NCBI RefSeq assembly: GCF_900187445.1
Contig: NZ_FYEB01000004.1
Span: 124,001-188,000 of the forward strand
Direction: 5' to 3'
DNA from: Pseudomonas sp. Irchel s3b2
GTDB taxonomy: Bacteria > Pseudomonadota > Gammaproteobacteria > Pseudomonadales > Pseudomonadaceae
Length of the DNA: 64,000 bases
This document shows positions 38,261 to 49,544 of the stretch, in pieces; within the stretch, counting starts at the first letter, position 1; each line of letters begins with the position of its first letter. The notes beneath the pieces are model-generated. The model saw only the letters and a program-made list of their open reading frames with translations, was not told the DNA's origin and made no database searches. The position numbers and the translations under genes are program-made.

Positions 38261-38268
38261 TAGGCTGA

Positions 38269-38306
38269 TGTTACGGATCGGGTCAGACGACTCCGATCCC
38301 GTAACA
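38269..38306. terminator. Hairpin after the DUF2242 gene
   Basis: TGTTACGG / CCGTAACA arms with an inner ATCGG/CCGAT pairing. It lacks a T run, so termination is uncertain. Confidence 0.55.
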
Positions 38307-38515
38307 CCTTCCAAGATTGATCCACATCAAATCGAGCTATATTCCTACGGCTCGTATCGAAAAATCCTGTGATAAATTCCTGACCACCTGCTACGTTTAT
38401 TCAGTAGCGACGTAGTGTCGTGCCAGTGTCATTTTTCTTTCATGCGGGCACTTTATGCTCGGGGCGCTGGTCATTTATTCAGACGATTTTTTCAACAAGC
38501 GATGGGGGTTTAATA

Positions 38516-38602
38516 ATGGACGATTATCAAGAAGAACTGCTCGAGTATCAGGCGTTTGAACTGGACCCGCTGGAACCGGCCGAAGACGCTACCGAGCTTT
38601 AA
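38516..38602 (+). CDS. 28-residue acidic microprotein
   Basis: A short frame starting MDDYQEELLEYQAFELDPLEP and ending EDATEL, strongly acidic, with GGGGG upstream at workable spacing. It is isolated between a lipoprotein and the AraC gene. I believe similar short acidic peptides occur at this place in other pseudomonads, but cannot check. Codon use looks like a coding gene. Function unknown. Confidence 0.6.
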   Translation: MDDYQEELLEYQAFELDPLEPAEDATEL

Positions 38603-38646
38603 GGCGACAACGCGGTGGGGAAACTAATTGAGAACGTCCCCTAACC

Positions 38647-39687
38647 TTACGCGGATTGGCGATGACTGCGGCGGAACTCGCCGGGGGTCTGGCCGTTCCA
38701 GCGTTTGAAGGCCCGTTGAAAGGCTTCGGCTGAAGCAAACCCCAGCAGATAAGCGATTTCCCCGAACGCCAGTTCGGTGTCGCGGATGTAGGTCATGGCG
38801 AGGTCGCGGCGTGTATCGTTGAGAATTGCACGAAATTGCGTGCCTTCCTCGGCGAGTTTGCGACGTAAGGTCCAGGTTGGCAGCTTCAGGCGTGCCGCCA
38901 CTTCTTCCAGGTCGGGTTCCCGACCACCATTGAGCAACGGCCCCAGTAACTGAGTGATGCGTTCACGCAGGCTGCGGGTGCGTGTCAGTTGCTCCAGTTC
39001 CCGTTCACACAGTTGCAGCAGGTGCCGCCAGGTGCTCGGGCAGTGCTGCGGGTTGCGCTGGGCGAGGCTGTCCAGGCTCAGGCGCAGTTGATTCTGTTCG
39101 GCGCCAAACTGAATCGGACAATCCCCCAGCACGGCGTATGCCTCGCGGTAATCCGGCGCCTGGAATTCGATCTCGATCCGTTCGGCGCGTAGCGGGGCAG
39201 GGCTTACGCTGGATAATTGCTGCAACCAGCCGGCGATGATTGAATCCACCACGAAGCGGTTGTAGGCGTTGTAGGGGCTGATGGAATAGAACCGCAGCCA
39301 GGCGCCTTGGGCGTCTTCGTGAAAGCTCGACTGGCCGCGATAGTTGGAGCCGTACAGTGCTTCGAAGCGAATCAGGCAGCGCGCCGCTTCCCGCACGGTG
39401 GGGGCCTGGGCGGCGGTGACTCCGGCCAGGCCGGCCTGGCTCAGGCGACTGAGCTGGCCCATGCGCAAACCCAGTGCCGGATCGTCAGTCAGTTGAATGG
39501 CGCCGTGACCCAGGCGCATGTAGCGTGGGATCGAGAGACGGGCGCCGGCCTCGGCCAGTCGCGCGGCGTCGAGGCCGTACTGTTCGAGCAACGGTTGTGG
39601 GTCCAGGCCATGGCTGCGCACGGCGTCGGCCAGGCTATGGACGAAGCCCACCGACAAATCTCCGAGGCGCATCGGCTGCGGTTTCAT
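38647..39687 (-). CDS. AraC-family regulator with arabinose-binding-like domain
   Basis: A 346-residue regulator: an N-terminal ligand domain of the 'arabinose-binding' type seen in catabolic regulators (about 20-210), and a C-terminal double HTH (VAARLKLPTWTLRRKLAEEGTQFRAILNDTRRDLAMTYI and FGEIAYLLGFASAEAFQRAFKRWNGQTPGEFRR). It ends just after the 28-residue gene and starts three bases after the stop of the nitrilase-fold gene. Target and ligand unknown; the neighbouring fadH suggests a lipid-related cue, which is inference. Confidence 0.9.
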   Translation of the reverse strand: MKPQPMRLGDLSVGFVHSLADAVRSHGLDPQPLLEQYGLDAARLAEAGARLSIPRYMRLGHGAIQLTDDPALGLRMGQLSRLSQAGLAGVTAAQAPTVREAARCLIRFEALYGSNYRGQSSFHEDAQGAWLRFYSISPYNAYNRFVVDSIIAGWLQQLSSVSPAPLRAERIEIEFQAPDYREAYAVLGDCPIQFGAEQNQLRLSLDSLAQRNPQHCPSTWRHLLQLCERELEQLTRTRSLRERITQLLGPLLNGGREPDLEEVAARLKLPTWTLRRKLAEEGTQFRAILNDTRRDLAMTYIRDTELAFGEIAYLLGFASAEAFQRAFKRWNGQTPGEFRRSHRQSA

Positions 39688-39690
39688 CGC

Positions 39691-40821
39691 TTACAGCCAG
39701 AGATTCAGCAAACGCGCGCCCCGGGCATCGCCGTCGGCGAAGTGTTGCCCGTTGCTGCTGAGGAAGCTTTGACCGGCGCTGCCCTTGTCCCAGAACTGGC
39801 CACGCAGGAACACGCTCATGCCGGCGATGGTCTGGCTGCCGGCCGGTTGGGCAATCAGCGTCAGCCGATGCCAGGCCTGACCTTCACTGAGTTCGCCAGC
39901 CTTGAGGCTCACAGAACTCGGTGCGGACTGGCCTTTGTAGCCGCGCCACGGTTGATCCCAGGACCCCCGCCCGACGACGAATGCCGGGACCGCCACCAGT
40001 TGCGCGCCTTGATCGTCGAGTTTGCGATAGTTGTCGGGGTACCAACTGTCGCTGCCGATCAGCACGCCCAGCCGTCCGGCCGGTGTATCGACGACGTTGA
40101 TCGTATGCTCGGAATTGGCTTCGACAGTGTCGCGTCCAGCGAAAGTCGGGTGTATTTGCCGCTGGGGCTGGCCGATCGGCAAGCCGTCGCGACCGAACAC
40201 TACGCTGCTGTTGTACAGCGCGCCGTGGCCAATCTTCAGGGTGCCGTCGCTGACGCTCGGCTCGGGCAACACGATGGAACCCGCCACCAGAGTGATCTGG
40301 AATTCTTTCGCCAAGCCGCCGAACAGCGCTTGGTAACTCTTGGCCATTTTCTTGGCTTTCATCCGCAAATGCGCGTCGTCGAGACGGTTGCCGCCCTCGG
40401 CACTGATCAGGGCGCGGATGAACTGCAATGGGTTGCTCACCGCCAGCCAGTTCATGGCTTCCTTGAGCGTAGTGGCCTGGTACAACTCGTCTTTTTCGTC
40501 GCTGATCATCAGCCAGGTGCCGACATGTTCGGGCAGTACGACGATGGTCTTTTCATTAAGCAGGCCCTGATCCTGAGCCTTCTGCAAGTAAGCCGCGAGC
40601 TTGCGGTGCAGGCGTTCGGGGCTTTGATAATCGGTGGGGAACAACTCGGGCTGGATACCCAGCAGATTGCCGCGATCGGCGGGGGTGCCTTGATCAACCG
40701 CGAGACTGATGCGCAGGTCCGACAGGTAGTGACCCACCGGACGATCCGCGGCCCATATCGCGTAGGTCGTGAGGGCGGCGATCAATGCCATGGAAAGGAT
40801 CAAGTACAAAAGTTTGCGCAT
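39691..40821 (-). CDS. Nitrilase-fold protein without catalytic Lys and Cys
   Basis: A 376-residue protein with an N-terminal membrane helix (KLLYLILSMALIAALTTYAIWAA) and a nitrilase-type domain. The catalytic Glu is present (VVLPEHVGTW). At the Lys position the usual RKxH reads RQIH (in QPQRQIHPTF), and at the Cys position the usual ICYD reads IGSD (GVLIGSDSWYP). No cysteine occurs anywhere in the protein. It should be inactive as an amidase or nitrilase and may bind or regulate. It shares a strand with the AraC gene, three bases away, suggesting co-transcription. Confidence 0.82.
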   Translation of the reverse strand: MRKLLYLILSMALIAALTTYAIWAADRPVGHYLSDLRISLAVDQGTPADRGNLLGIQPELFPTDYQSPERLHRKLAAYLQKAQDQGLLNEKTIVVLPEHVGTWLMISDEKDELYQATTLKEAMNWLAVSNPLQFIRALISAEGGNRLDDAHLRMKAKKMAKSYQALFGGLAKEFQITLVAGSIVLPEPSVSDGTLKIGHGALYNSSVVFGRDGLPIGQPQRQIHPTFAGRDTVEANSEHTINVVDTPAGRLGVLIGSDSWYPDNYRKLDDQGAQLVAVPAFVVGRGSWDQPWRGYKGQSAPSSVSLKAGELSEGQAWHRLTLIAQPAGSQTIAGMSVFLRGQFWDKGSAGQSFLSSNGQHFADGDARGARLLNLWL

Positions 40822-41008
40822 GTGGAAACAGTCAACGGCCGCGTGCAGGGTTCGCGACTAGGGTAGGGCTCACGCCCGCGCTTGCCAAGGGGCGCTGCGC
40901 ATTTGGATCAATAAGTTGTCAGTTACGGTCATTGAGTGACGGCAGTGCGACTCTTAGTCTGTCGAACATGACTGACGGGGCCGAAGAGCTCCTGCATTTT
41001 TTCAGTGA

Positions 41009-43069
<2,061 letters not shown>

Positions 43070-43098
43070 TGGTGTAGGCAGGCTTAGCTTGCCAATGG

Positions 43099-43194
43099 CC
43101 TTCGCGGGCAAGCCTCGCTCCTACAGGTTTCAGGTTATTCACCCAATGGTGCTTTAACTCGAAACCCTGTAGGAGCGAGGCTTGCCCGCGAAGG
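43099..43194. repeat. REPIN
   Basis: CCTTCGCGGGCAAGCCTCGC is inverted against GCGAGGCTTGCCCGCGAAGG, ending at 43194, around about 40 bp. Confidence 0.92.
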
Positions 43195-43243
43195 CATCCT
43201 GTCTGCTGCTAAGATGCCGGCTCTTTACCCCGAGTCGGCATCA

Positions 43244-44170
43244 ATGCTTTCCCCACTAACGGACTGGCTACCCCGAGCCCCTCTCGAACCTCTTCACCTC
43301 GACTGGCTCACCACTGCCGGCATCGACGTCGCGATCCTGCGTCTGGACCAGATCGACCCGCTGATCAGTGGCAACAAGTGGTTCAAACTCGTCGAACACC
43401 TGAAAGCTGCCGACCAGAATGGCGCCCAAGGCATCATCAGCCTGGGTGGCGCTCATTCCAATCATCTTCATGCACTGGCTGCGGCGGGCAAACGCTTGGG
43501 TTTCACCACGGTTGGCCTGCTGCGCGGGCATCGGCAAGAAACGCCGACGGTGAAGGACTTGCAGGCGTTCGGCATGCACTTGCATTGGTTGGGTTATGGA
43601 GGCTATCGAGCACGGCACGAACCAGGCTTCTGGGCGCCATGGCGGGAGCAATACCCCGAGCTACATCCAGTGCCGGAAGGTGGCGGCGGATTGCTTGGGG
43701 CGAAAGGTTGCCGGCAATTGATGACTCAGGCCTGCGAAAAGTTGAGCAGTCTGGGCTGGAGCCACTACGACGGCTGGTGGCTGGCCTGCGGAACGGGCAC
43801 CACCTTGGCCGGTCTGGTTCTGGCCGAGGCGGGCGAACATCCGGTGTATGGCGCGTTGGCGGTGCCTGACGATCATGGCGTGGCGCAGCAGGTCGAATCG
43901 ATTGTCCGCGAGGCGGGTTTACAGGGCCCGGCTTATGAGCTGTTCGATGCTAGCCGTGGCGGTTTTGCCAAAGTCGATCCGTTGTTACTCGAATTCATCG
44001 AGCAGACCGAGCAGGCCAGCAGCATCCTTTTCGAACCGCTGTACACCGGTAAAGCGCTAATGGCGCTCAAGCAGCAAGTCGAGGCGGGAAGATTTGCCCG
44101 GGGCACGCGGCTGATCTTCATCCACACCGGCGGCTTGCAGGGCCGCCGGGGTTTCAGTTCACAAACCTGA
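43244..44170 (+). CDS. PLP enzyme, D-cysteine desulfhydrase/ACC deaminase family
   Basis: A protein of about 308 residues in PLP fold type II. The PLP Lys is in LISGNKWFKL, followed by LGGAHSNHLHALAAAGKRLGF (nucleophile region Ser-Asn-His) and the phosphate loop CGTGTTLAGL. The family includes D-cysteine desulfhydrase and ACC deaminase; without the diagnostic residues being checked, the former or a general desulfhydrase is more likely. The start at 43244 follows GAGTCGG; an ATG ten codons earlier is possible. Confidence 0.85.
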   Translation: MLSPLTDWLPRAPLEPLHLDWLTTAGIDVAILRLDQIDPLISGNKWFKLVEHLKAADQNGAQGIISLGGAHSNHLHALAAAGKRLGFTTVGLLRGHRQETPTVKDLQAFGMHLHWLGYGGYRARHEPGFWAPWREQYPELHPVPEGGGGLLGAKGCRQLMTQACEKLSSLGWSHYDGWWLACGTGTTLAGLVLAEAGEHPVYGALAVPDDHGVAQQVESIVREAGLQGPAYELFDASRGGFAKVDPLLLEFIEQTEQASSILFEPLYTGKALMALKQQVEAGRFARGTRLIFIHTGGLQGRRGFSSQT

Positions 44171-44242
44171 AGGGCGCAGTCAGAGACTCTCGCGAACCCT
44201 CTGCCACCACCCGCTGTGGGCAATCGGTGATCGACGAAGGCG

Positions 44243-45667
44243 TTACGGCATGAGATCCGAGCGGTTGACCAGCCAATCGAGCAGCAGACGACCATCGCGG
44301 CGTGGCTCCGGAGCGGGCCGGGAAGGCTGGGGATGGCCCATACCGGCACACAGCACCGGTCGGTCCGGGTCGCTGTCGAGAAAACTGACCAACACTTCGG
44401 TGCCGGCCATGGGCAGCCTGGCCGGATCGATTCGGCCGTCCGGCGCTGTGAGGGCTACCGGTAGCCAGAGACCGGCGGATTCATCCGCCTCGAATGTCGG
44501 CGTCGGCCATAGCATGACCTGTATCCGGCCCAAATCATCGAGCGTCGCCGGTTGCCCGACGGAGCCCAGCACCCGGGCAGTCTGATAGCCCGGGATGCTC
44601 GGCCGGGCCTCTTTGAGCGCCGGCCTGAAGACCGTTGACCAGGGAATGGCAGTGAACTGATTGCTGTAGCGCCGGGCACTATCGGGCTGGTCCTCGGTGA
44701 GAATCGACGGCTGCTGTCCTTGGTGCCGGATGTCGGTGAGCAGCCACTGATCGTTGAAACTTGAGAGCGGGTGTTGCGCCACTTGCAGGATCCGTCCGCT
44801 GCACAGTTCGCTCTGGTTGCTTTGGCCGTGGATCTGCCGTTGCTGACAACGCAGGCGTTCCAGCCGTCGGCGGCTGAGCTGATCGTGATGAAGCTGTTCG
44901 GGCGCGGGGCGTGTTGCCACCGGAGCCGTTCTGGCGAATGGGTGGTTAGCTGCTCCGTCGCCGATCATCTGCGAGCCGCGGTTTCTGGCCTCCCATTGTG
45001 CAGGGGCGGGGTCCGGGTCATGGCGCTGGAACAGTTCGCTGATCACCGGCGAGACGGAGTCGTTGAATGCGTCGTCATGGAACGGCATCAGCAATGGCTC
45101 CTGAGGGAAACTCAGGCTGTCATCGGCGAGCACCAGCACATGCCCGTCGTGCTGATGCTCGAAGTGATAGTGGATGCCTTCTTCTTCACACAACCGCTGC
45201 AGGAAGGCCAGATCGCTCTCATCGTACTGAATGCAAAAAGGCCGGGGCGGGTAGCACCCGTTTGCCAGTTCGAAGCGGTAGCTGTGCTCGGGCAACTGAT
45301 GCTCGTCCAGCAACTGGCGCACGATCGCGGGCACGCTGAGACGATGAAATACCCGACGCGAGCTGTGCAGGTGAAGTTGTTGAAGATGGGGCGCGAGCAC
45401 CAGAGAGTAGCCGACCCGGTGCGGCCCGCGATGTTCGCGACTGACGCTGTGGATCACGCCGTGAATGCCCTGGTCATCTGCCAGCCGCAGGAACGCCGGT
45501 TGTTGCAACCATCGGTCAAGGTGCATAGACGGTGCGAGGCCGATCACCTCGATATCGAATCGATAGGGCTGGTTAAGACCTTCACGGCCACTGAACTGCA
45601 ACACCTGCAGGCTCAAACCGCCGTCGAGGAGTGTCAGGGTGAAGGGGCTTTCCTTGTCGTTGTGCAT
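44243..45667 (-). CDS. vgrG: Short orphan VgrG (type VI secretion tip protein)
   Basis: A protein of about 474 residues. It has the VgrG/gp27 domain (LTLLDGGLSLQVLQFSGREGLNQPYRFDIEVIG; FCIQYDESDLAFLQRLCEEEGIHYHFEH) and a gp5 OB-fold (LGSVGQPATLDDLGRIQVMLWPT; MAGTEVLVSFLDSDPDRPVLCAG), and ends right there. The long beta-helical spike and C-terminal region of most VgrGs are missing. No hcp, tss, PAAR or immunity gene is nearby. It could still cap a T6SS tube encoded elsewhere, or be a remnant. The start is uncertain; no clear ribosome site. Confidence 0.87.
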   Translation of the reverse strand: MHNDKESPFTLTLLDGGLSLQVLQFSGREGLNQPYRFDIEVIGLAPSMHLDRWLQQPAFLRLADDQGIHGVIHSVSREHRGPHRVGYSLVLAPHLQQLHLHSSRRVFHRLSVPAIVRQLLDEHQLPEHSYRFELANGCYPPRPFCIQYDESDLAFLQRLCEEEGIHYHFEHQHDGHVLVLADDSLSFPQEPLLMPFHDDAFNDSVSPVISELFQRHDPDPAPAQWEARNRGSQMIGDGAANHPFARTAPVATRPAPEQLHHDQLSRRRLERLRCQQRQIHGQSNQSELCSGRILQVAQHPLSSFNDQWLLTDIRHQGQQPSILTEDQPDSARRYSNQFTAIPWSTVFRPALKEARPSIPGYQTARVLGSVGQPATLDDLGRIQVMLWPTPTFEADESAGLWLPVALTAPDGRIDPARLPMAGTEVLVSFLDSDPDRPVLCAGMGHPQPSRPAPEPRRDGRLLLDWLVNRSDLMP

Positions 45668-45898
45668 CGAACGCGCTTCTGCCAGGGATGATGGGCGCAG
45701 AGGGTACGAAACCACAGCCCTGAAGCGTCACCGCAAATCGACTTTTCAGAATCGCCCTACATGCACTGGTGAAAATGTCGATCGGTCATGGGATGAAGAT
45801 GTTGGAATTTTTGGTCGATTGGCATCTTTAGGCCGTATAAACTGGCGCAATGCGTCGGCCAATAGATGTCTCGGCGCCACAGATCAAGAGAGTGAGTA

Positions 45899-46603
45899 AT
45901 GGGCGCACAGTGGAAGGTTAAACACAAAGAAGCGGCAGCCAACGCCAAGGGCAAAATCTTCGGCAAACTGGTGAAAGAAATCACCATCGCTGCGCGCAAC
46001 GGTGCCGATACCGCCACCAACGCACACCTGCGTCTGGTGGTCGAACAGGCGAAAAAAGCCTCGATGCCCCGCGAAACCCTGGAACGCGCGATCAAGAAAG
46101 GCTCCGGCCAGCTCGGCGAAACCGTGCAATACCATCGCGTGACGTATGAAGGGTTCGCACCGCATCAGGTGCCGCTGATCGTTGAATGCGTGACTGACAA
46201 CATCAACCGCACCGTCGCTGAAATCCGCGTCGCGTTCCGCAAGGGCCAGTTGGGCGCTTCCGGTTCAGTGGCCTGGGACTTCAACCACGTCGGCATGATC
46301 GAGGCGTCCCCGGACAGCCCAGACGCCGATCCGGAAATGGCTGCGATCGAAGCCGGTGCCCAGGATTTCGAACCGGGTGAAGACGGCGCGACGCTGTTCC
46401 TGACCGAACCTGCGGACCTGGATGCGGTGCAGAAAGCGCTGCCGGAGCAGGGTTTCACGGTGTTGTCGGCCAAGTTGGGTTACCAGCCGAAGAACCCGGT
46501 CAGTGGCCTGAGCGACGAGCAGATGGCGGAAGTCGAAGCGTTCCTCGAAGGCCTCGATAACCATGATGACGTGCAGGACATGTTTGTCGGGTTGGCGGGT
46601 TAA
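45899..46603 (+). CDS. YebC/PmpR family transcriptional regulator
   Basis: A 234-residue protein of the YebC family ([73 protein letters not shown]). The opening WKVKHK differs from the canonical GHSKWANIKHRK and resembles the YeeN-like paralogue. The family includes PmpR, a regulator of quorum sensing in P. aeruginosa, and factors helping translation of proline stretches. The ribosome site is GAGAGTG. Single gene. Confidence 0.92.
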   Translation: MGAQWKVKHKEAAANAKGKIFGKLVKEITIAARNGADTATNAHLRLVVEQAKKASMPRETLERAIKKGSGQLGETVQYHRVTYEGFAPHQVPLIVECVTDNINRTVAEIRVAFRKGQLGASGSVAWDFNHVGMIEASPDSPDADPEMAAIEAGAQDFEPGEDGATLFLTEPADLDAVQKALPEQGFTVLSAKLGYQPKNPVSGLSDEQMAEVEAFLEGLDNHDDVQDMFVGLAG

Positions 46604-46630
46604 GCGGCTCCGACAGTCTGTGATCTGACT

Positions 46631-46724
46631 TGTGGCGAGGGAGCTTGCTCCCGTTGGGTTGCGAAGCGACCCCAAAAAGCGACGGCTGCTGCGCAACCGA
46701 ACGGGAGCAAGCTCCCTCGCCACA
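46631..46724. repeat. Inverted repeat pair, GTGGCGAGGGAGC family
   Basis: TGTGGCGAGGGAGCTTGCTC and its complement ending at 46724 enclose GTTGGGTTGCG-type arms. Same family as at 3737 and 49494. Confidence 0.85.
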
Positions 46725-46740
46725 GGTTTTATATTTGCCG

Positions 46741-48045
46741 CTAGTTGAACGCAGCCAACTCCCGCACAACCTCGCTGAACCCCGGTCTCGCCAGTACATC
46801 CGGCTGGCAGCAGCGCTGCTGCAATGCCTCTAGCGACTCACGACCTTCATCGCTCAACCCCGAGTCGATCCGCGCCAGCAATTCCCCCAGCAGCACCCCG
46901 AACGCCCGCACCTCGATCCGTTGCAGCGCACGGCTTTCAAGGCTGTCCGAAGTAGCATGGAAAGACGCCGCGCCAAAGTCGCCCAACAGGCAATCGCCGT
47001 GCTCGTTCCACATGATGTTGTGACCATAGAGGTCGCCGTGGGTGATGCCTTGGCGGTGCAAATGTTCAGCCACTGAAGCGATGCCACTGGCGATGCGCAG
47101 CGCCACGCCAGCGCCGAACCGGGTGTCGTCGGCATAGACGTCGCGGGTGCAGGACGCCAGGCTCGGCAGACCGGCGAGGTTGCAGTAACTCGGATCGATC
47201 AGTTGCATCACCAGCCCGGCCGTTTGCTGCGGGTGATCGACAATTCGGCCCTCGACCCGGATCAGGTTAGGGTGGATACCGGCGGTGATGCAGGCGTTCA
47301 TTTCGTGCAGCGGTGAGCCATCGCTGGTCATTTCGCCTTTGTAGAGTTTCACCGCGACCTGTTTCGTCTGTTTCCACAACCCCTGATGAATGACCCCCGA
47401 CGCGCCTTCGCCGAGTTTTCTCTCCAGGCTCAGTTGGGACCAGGGAATGCTCGCCGTAGCTTGGAGGGCGGCGGCATCGGCTTCGGTTTCCAGCGGGTTA
47501 CCGGCGTACGCCAGCCAGGTCAGGCTCGGCAGGGTCAGCAGCCACTCGGGAAGCTCGGTGAGTTGATTGGCGGCGATGCGGATCAGTTCGAGTCGATGAC
47601 AATGACTCAGGCTTTCGGGCAAATCCTGTAACTGGTTGCCGGCGAGCATGAGCTTTTGCAGATGCGGGCGCTCACCCAGTTCGGTCGGCAGATCCGTGAG
47701 ACGATTGTCTGTCAGGATCAGCCAACGCAACAGCGGCGGCAGGGCGGCGCCCGGCACGTTTTCGATGACGTTGGCCTTGAAGCCGATCATCGTCAGCGCG
47801 GTGCACTGGCCAAGGCAGGCCGGCAGTTCGGTGAACAGGTTGTCCGAGCAGAACAGCACGCGCAGACGGGTCAGGCGATGCAAGTCGTCCGGCAGGCTGC
47901 GTAAGGCGTTGCCGCTGAGGTTGAGCACTTCCAGCGAGTCCGCCAGGTCGAAGATTTCCCGGGGGAACTCGGTCAGGCCGCAGGACAGATCCAGACGGGT
48001 GATGCCCGACAGTTGGCCGGCGCGCAGTTGTGCGAGGGTATCCAT
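46741..48045 (-). CDS. Leucine-rich repeat protein kinase
   Basis: A 434-residue fusion. Residues 1 to about 205 are bacterial LRRs with the pattern LxxLxLxxNxLxxLP (LEVLNLSGNALRSLPDDL; LQKLMLAGNQLQDLPESL). Residues from about 210 form a Hanks-type kinase: Gly loop KLGEGASGVIHQG, Lys in VAVKLYKGE, catalytic loop THGDLYGHNIMWN (HGD for HRD) and DFG in LLGDFGAAS. All key residues are present, so it is probably active. There is no membrane helix, so it should act in the cytoplasm. The substrate is unknown and no phosphatase is adjacent. Single gene. Confidence 0.92.
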   Translation of the reverse strand: MDTLAQLRAGQLSGITRLDLSCGLTEFPREIFDLADSLEVLNLSGNALRSLPDDLHRLTRLRVLFCSDNLFTELPACLGQCTALTMIGFKANVIENVPGAALPPLLRWLILTDNRLTDLPTELGERPHLQKLMLAGNQLQDLPESLSHCHRLELIRIAANQLTELPEWLLTLPSLTWLAYAGNPLETEADAAALQATASIPWSQLSLERKLGEGASGVIHQGLWKQTKQVAVKLYKGEMTSDGSPLHEMNACITAGIHPNLIRVEGRIVDHPQQTAGLVMQLIDPSYCNLAGLPSLASCTRDVYADDTRFGAGVALRIASGIASVAEHLHRQGITHGDLYGHNIMWNEHGDCLLGDFGAASFHATSDSLESRALQRIEVRAFGVLLGELLARIDSGLSDEGRESLEALQQRCCQPDVLARPGFSEVVRELAAFN

Positions 48046-48134
48046 TGGCAGGTTCGCTATTGATCAGGAGGAGGGCGTGGAGCCCTGGAAATGGGCGACA
48101 TGATAGCGGGAAAGTTGTGTTATCTGTCAGGCCG

Positions 48135-48215
48135 CCTTCGCGGGCAAGCCTCGCTCCTACAAGGGATCGAGGTACGACACAAAACCATTGTAGGAGCGAG
48201 GCTTGCCCGCGAAGA
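48135..48215. repeat. REPIN
   Basis: Facing REP cores, CCTTCGCGGGCAAGCCTCGC and GAGCGAGGCTTGCCCGCGAA, separated by about 30 bp. Confidence 0.9.
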
Positions 48216-48243
48216 GGCCAGTAGCCCAACACAAGAGTCTTGA

Positions 48244-49374
48244 TCAAACCTCTCCCTTGACCTCCACCAACTGCCCCAACCGGCTGCGCGTACGCGCCAG
48301 GTCGATAGCATCGCCGCCCAGGCTTTCGCGCAATGACTGGTACCCGAGCAGAGTCAGGTGCTTGTCCTGGTCGTACAAGACGTCGATCAGGTTGATGAAG
48401 CGTTGCTGAGCGGCGATTGAACAGTCGGCGAGGCTGGGCAGTTTGTCGATGATCCAGCGGTCGAAACACCGGCACAGTTCCAGGTAGTCCATGACCGCGG
48501 TGGGGTGCTCACACAGGTCGTCGAAGGTGAAGCCGATGCTTCGCCCTTTACAGTATCGGGCTTGCAGGTGCCGCGTGCCGACGGGCAGTTGGATGGCCGG
48601 TGCGTCGTGTTCAGGCAGACTTAATGCCTGACGCTGCGCCACCGTGGCTGGCCAGACATACCGGCCCTGGGTGAACAACTGCTGTGCGTGGGTGCGCGCC
48701 TGACTGCGGTAATCATGCGGGCCGCCGACCTCCATGACCCGCATGCATGTGTTGATCAGGTCGATCACTGGCTTGAAACGGGCGTGGTAGAGCGGGTTGG
48801 GCAGCAAACCTTCCGGCGGGTAGTTGGAGGTCACCAGCAATAGAATCCCCCGGCGAAACAGCGCCTTGAACAGCCGCGTGATGAGCATCGCATCGCCGAT
48901 GTCATGCACGTGGAACTCATCGAAACACAACACTCGGCAATCTTGCAGCAGTTCGTCGAGGGTGACCGCCAGTGCATCGGGCTGATCGCGATGGCTGAAC
49001 ATGCCCTGATGCAGTTGCGCAAAAAAATTATGGAAGTGCAGGCGCTGTTTTTCGGCGATGGGGATGGCCTGGAAAAAACCGTCGAGCAGCCAACTCTTGC
49101 CGCGCCCGACGGCACCATAGAGGTAAAGACCGGGGAGTGTCGGCGCCGATGCGCCTAGCAGCGCCGATGCATGCTGCGCCATGCAGTCGATCACTCGTTG
49201 CTGGCTATGGCTGAGGGTGTAGCCCTGGGTATGGGCCTTGTGGTGGAAGAAGTCGTGGATCACCCGACCCTGCGCGCAGCCACTGGTCGGTGCCGCTAAT
49301 GCCTTGCCGAAAAAACGGCGTAGCACGGGCCAGCGTGGTGTGAGTCGCGGACGGTTGGATGGTCGAATGGCCAC
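48244..49374 (-). CDS. zapE: Cell division protein ZapE (AFG1-like ATPase)
   Basis: A 376-residue P-loop ATPase of the AFG1 family. Walker A is YGAVGRGKSWLLDGF, Walker B RVLCFDEFHVHD, with sensor VTSNYPPEGLLPNPLYH. E. coli ZapE associates with the FtsZ ring under stress. Pseudomonads often carry two members; this copy could be either. Single gene, with weak ribosome site. Confidence 0.88.
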   Translation of the reverse strand: MAIRPSNRPRLTPRWPVLRRFFGKALAAPTSGCAQGRVIHDFFHHKAHTQGYTLSHSQQRVIDCMAQHASALLGASAPTLPGLYLYGAVGRGKSWLLDGFFQAIPIAEKQRLHFHNFFAQLHQGMFSHRDQPDALAVTLDELLQDCRVLCFDEFHVHDIGDAMLITRLFKALFRRGILLLVTSNYPPEGLLPNPLYHARFKPVIDLINTCMRVMEVGGPHDYRSQARTHAQQLFTQGRYVWPATVAQRQALSLPEHDAPAIQLPVGTRHLQARYCKGRSIGFTFDDLCEHPTAVMDYLELCRCFDRWIIDKLPSLADCSIAAQQRFINLIDVLYDQDKHLTLLGYQSLRESLGGDAIDLARTRSRLGQLVEVKGEV

Positions 49375-49493
49375 TGTGAAGTCACCCCGTAGTCTTAAGG
49401 CCGGCTCCCCGAGCTGCGGCGGCGTAGTGTAACCAAATGGGGAATTTTCCTTCCACTGGTGTTGGTGAAGCTACTGTGGTGAGGGGGCTTGCC

Positions 49494-49523
49494 TGTGGCG
49501 AGGGAGCAAGCTCCCTCGCCACA
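49494..49523. repeat. Perfect hairpin, GTGGCGAGGGAG family
   Basis: 13-bp arms TGTGGCGAGGGAG / CTCCCTCGCCACA with a CAAG loop, after the SBP gene on the minus strand; may also end that transcript. Confidence 0.88.
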
Positions 49524-49544
49524 TGGATCTTTTGATCTTCGAGG

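Noticed and set aside
44243..49374. A type VI secretion cluster around vgrG
   Set aside because: The neighbours (YebC, LRR-kinase, ZapE, PLP enzyme) are not T6SS components; only vgrG belongs.
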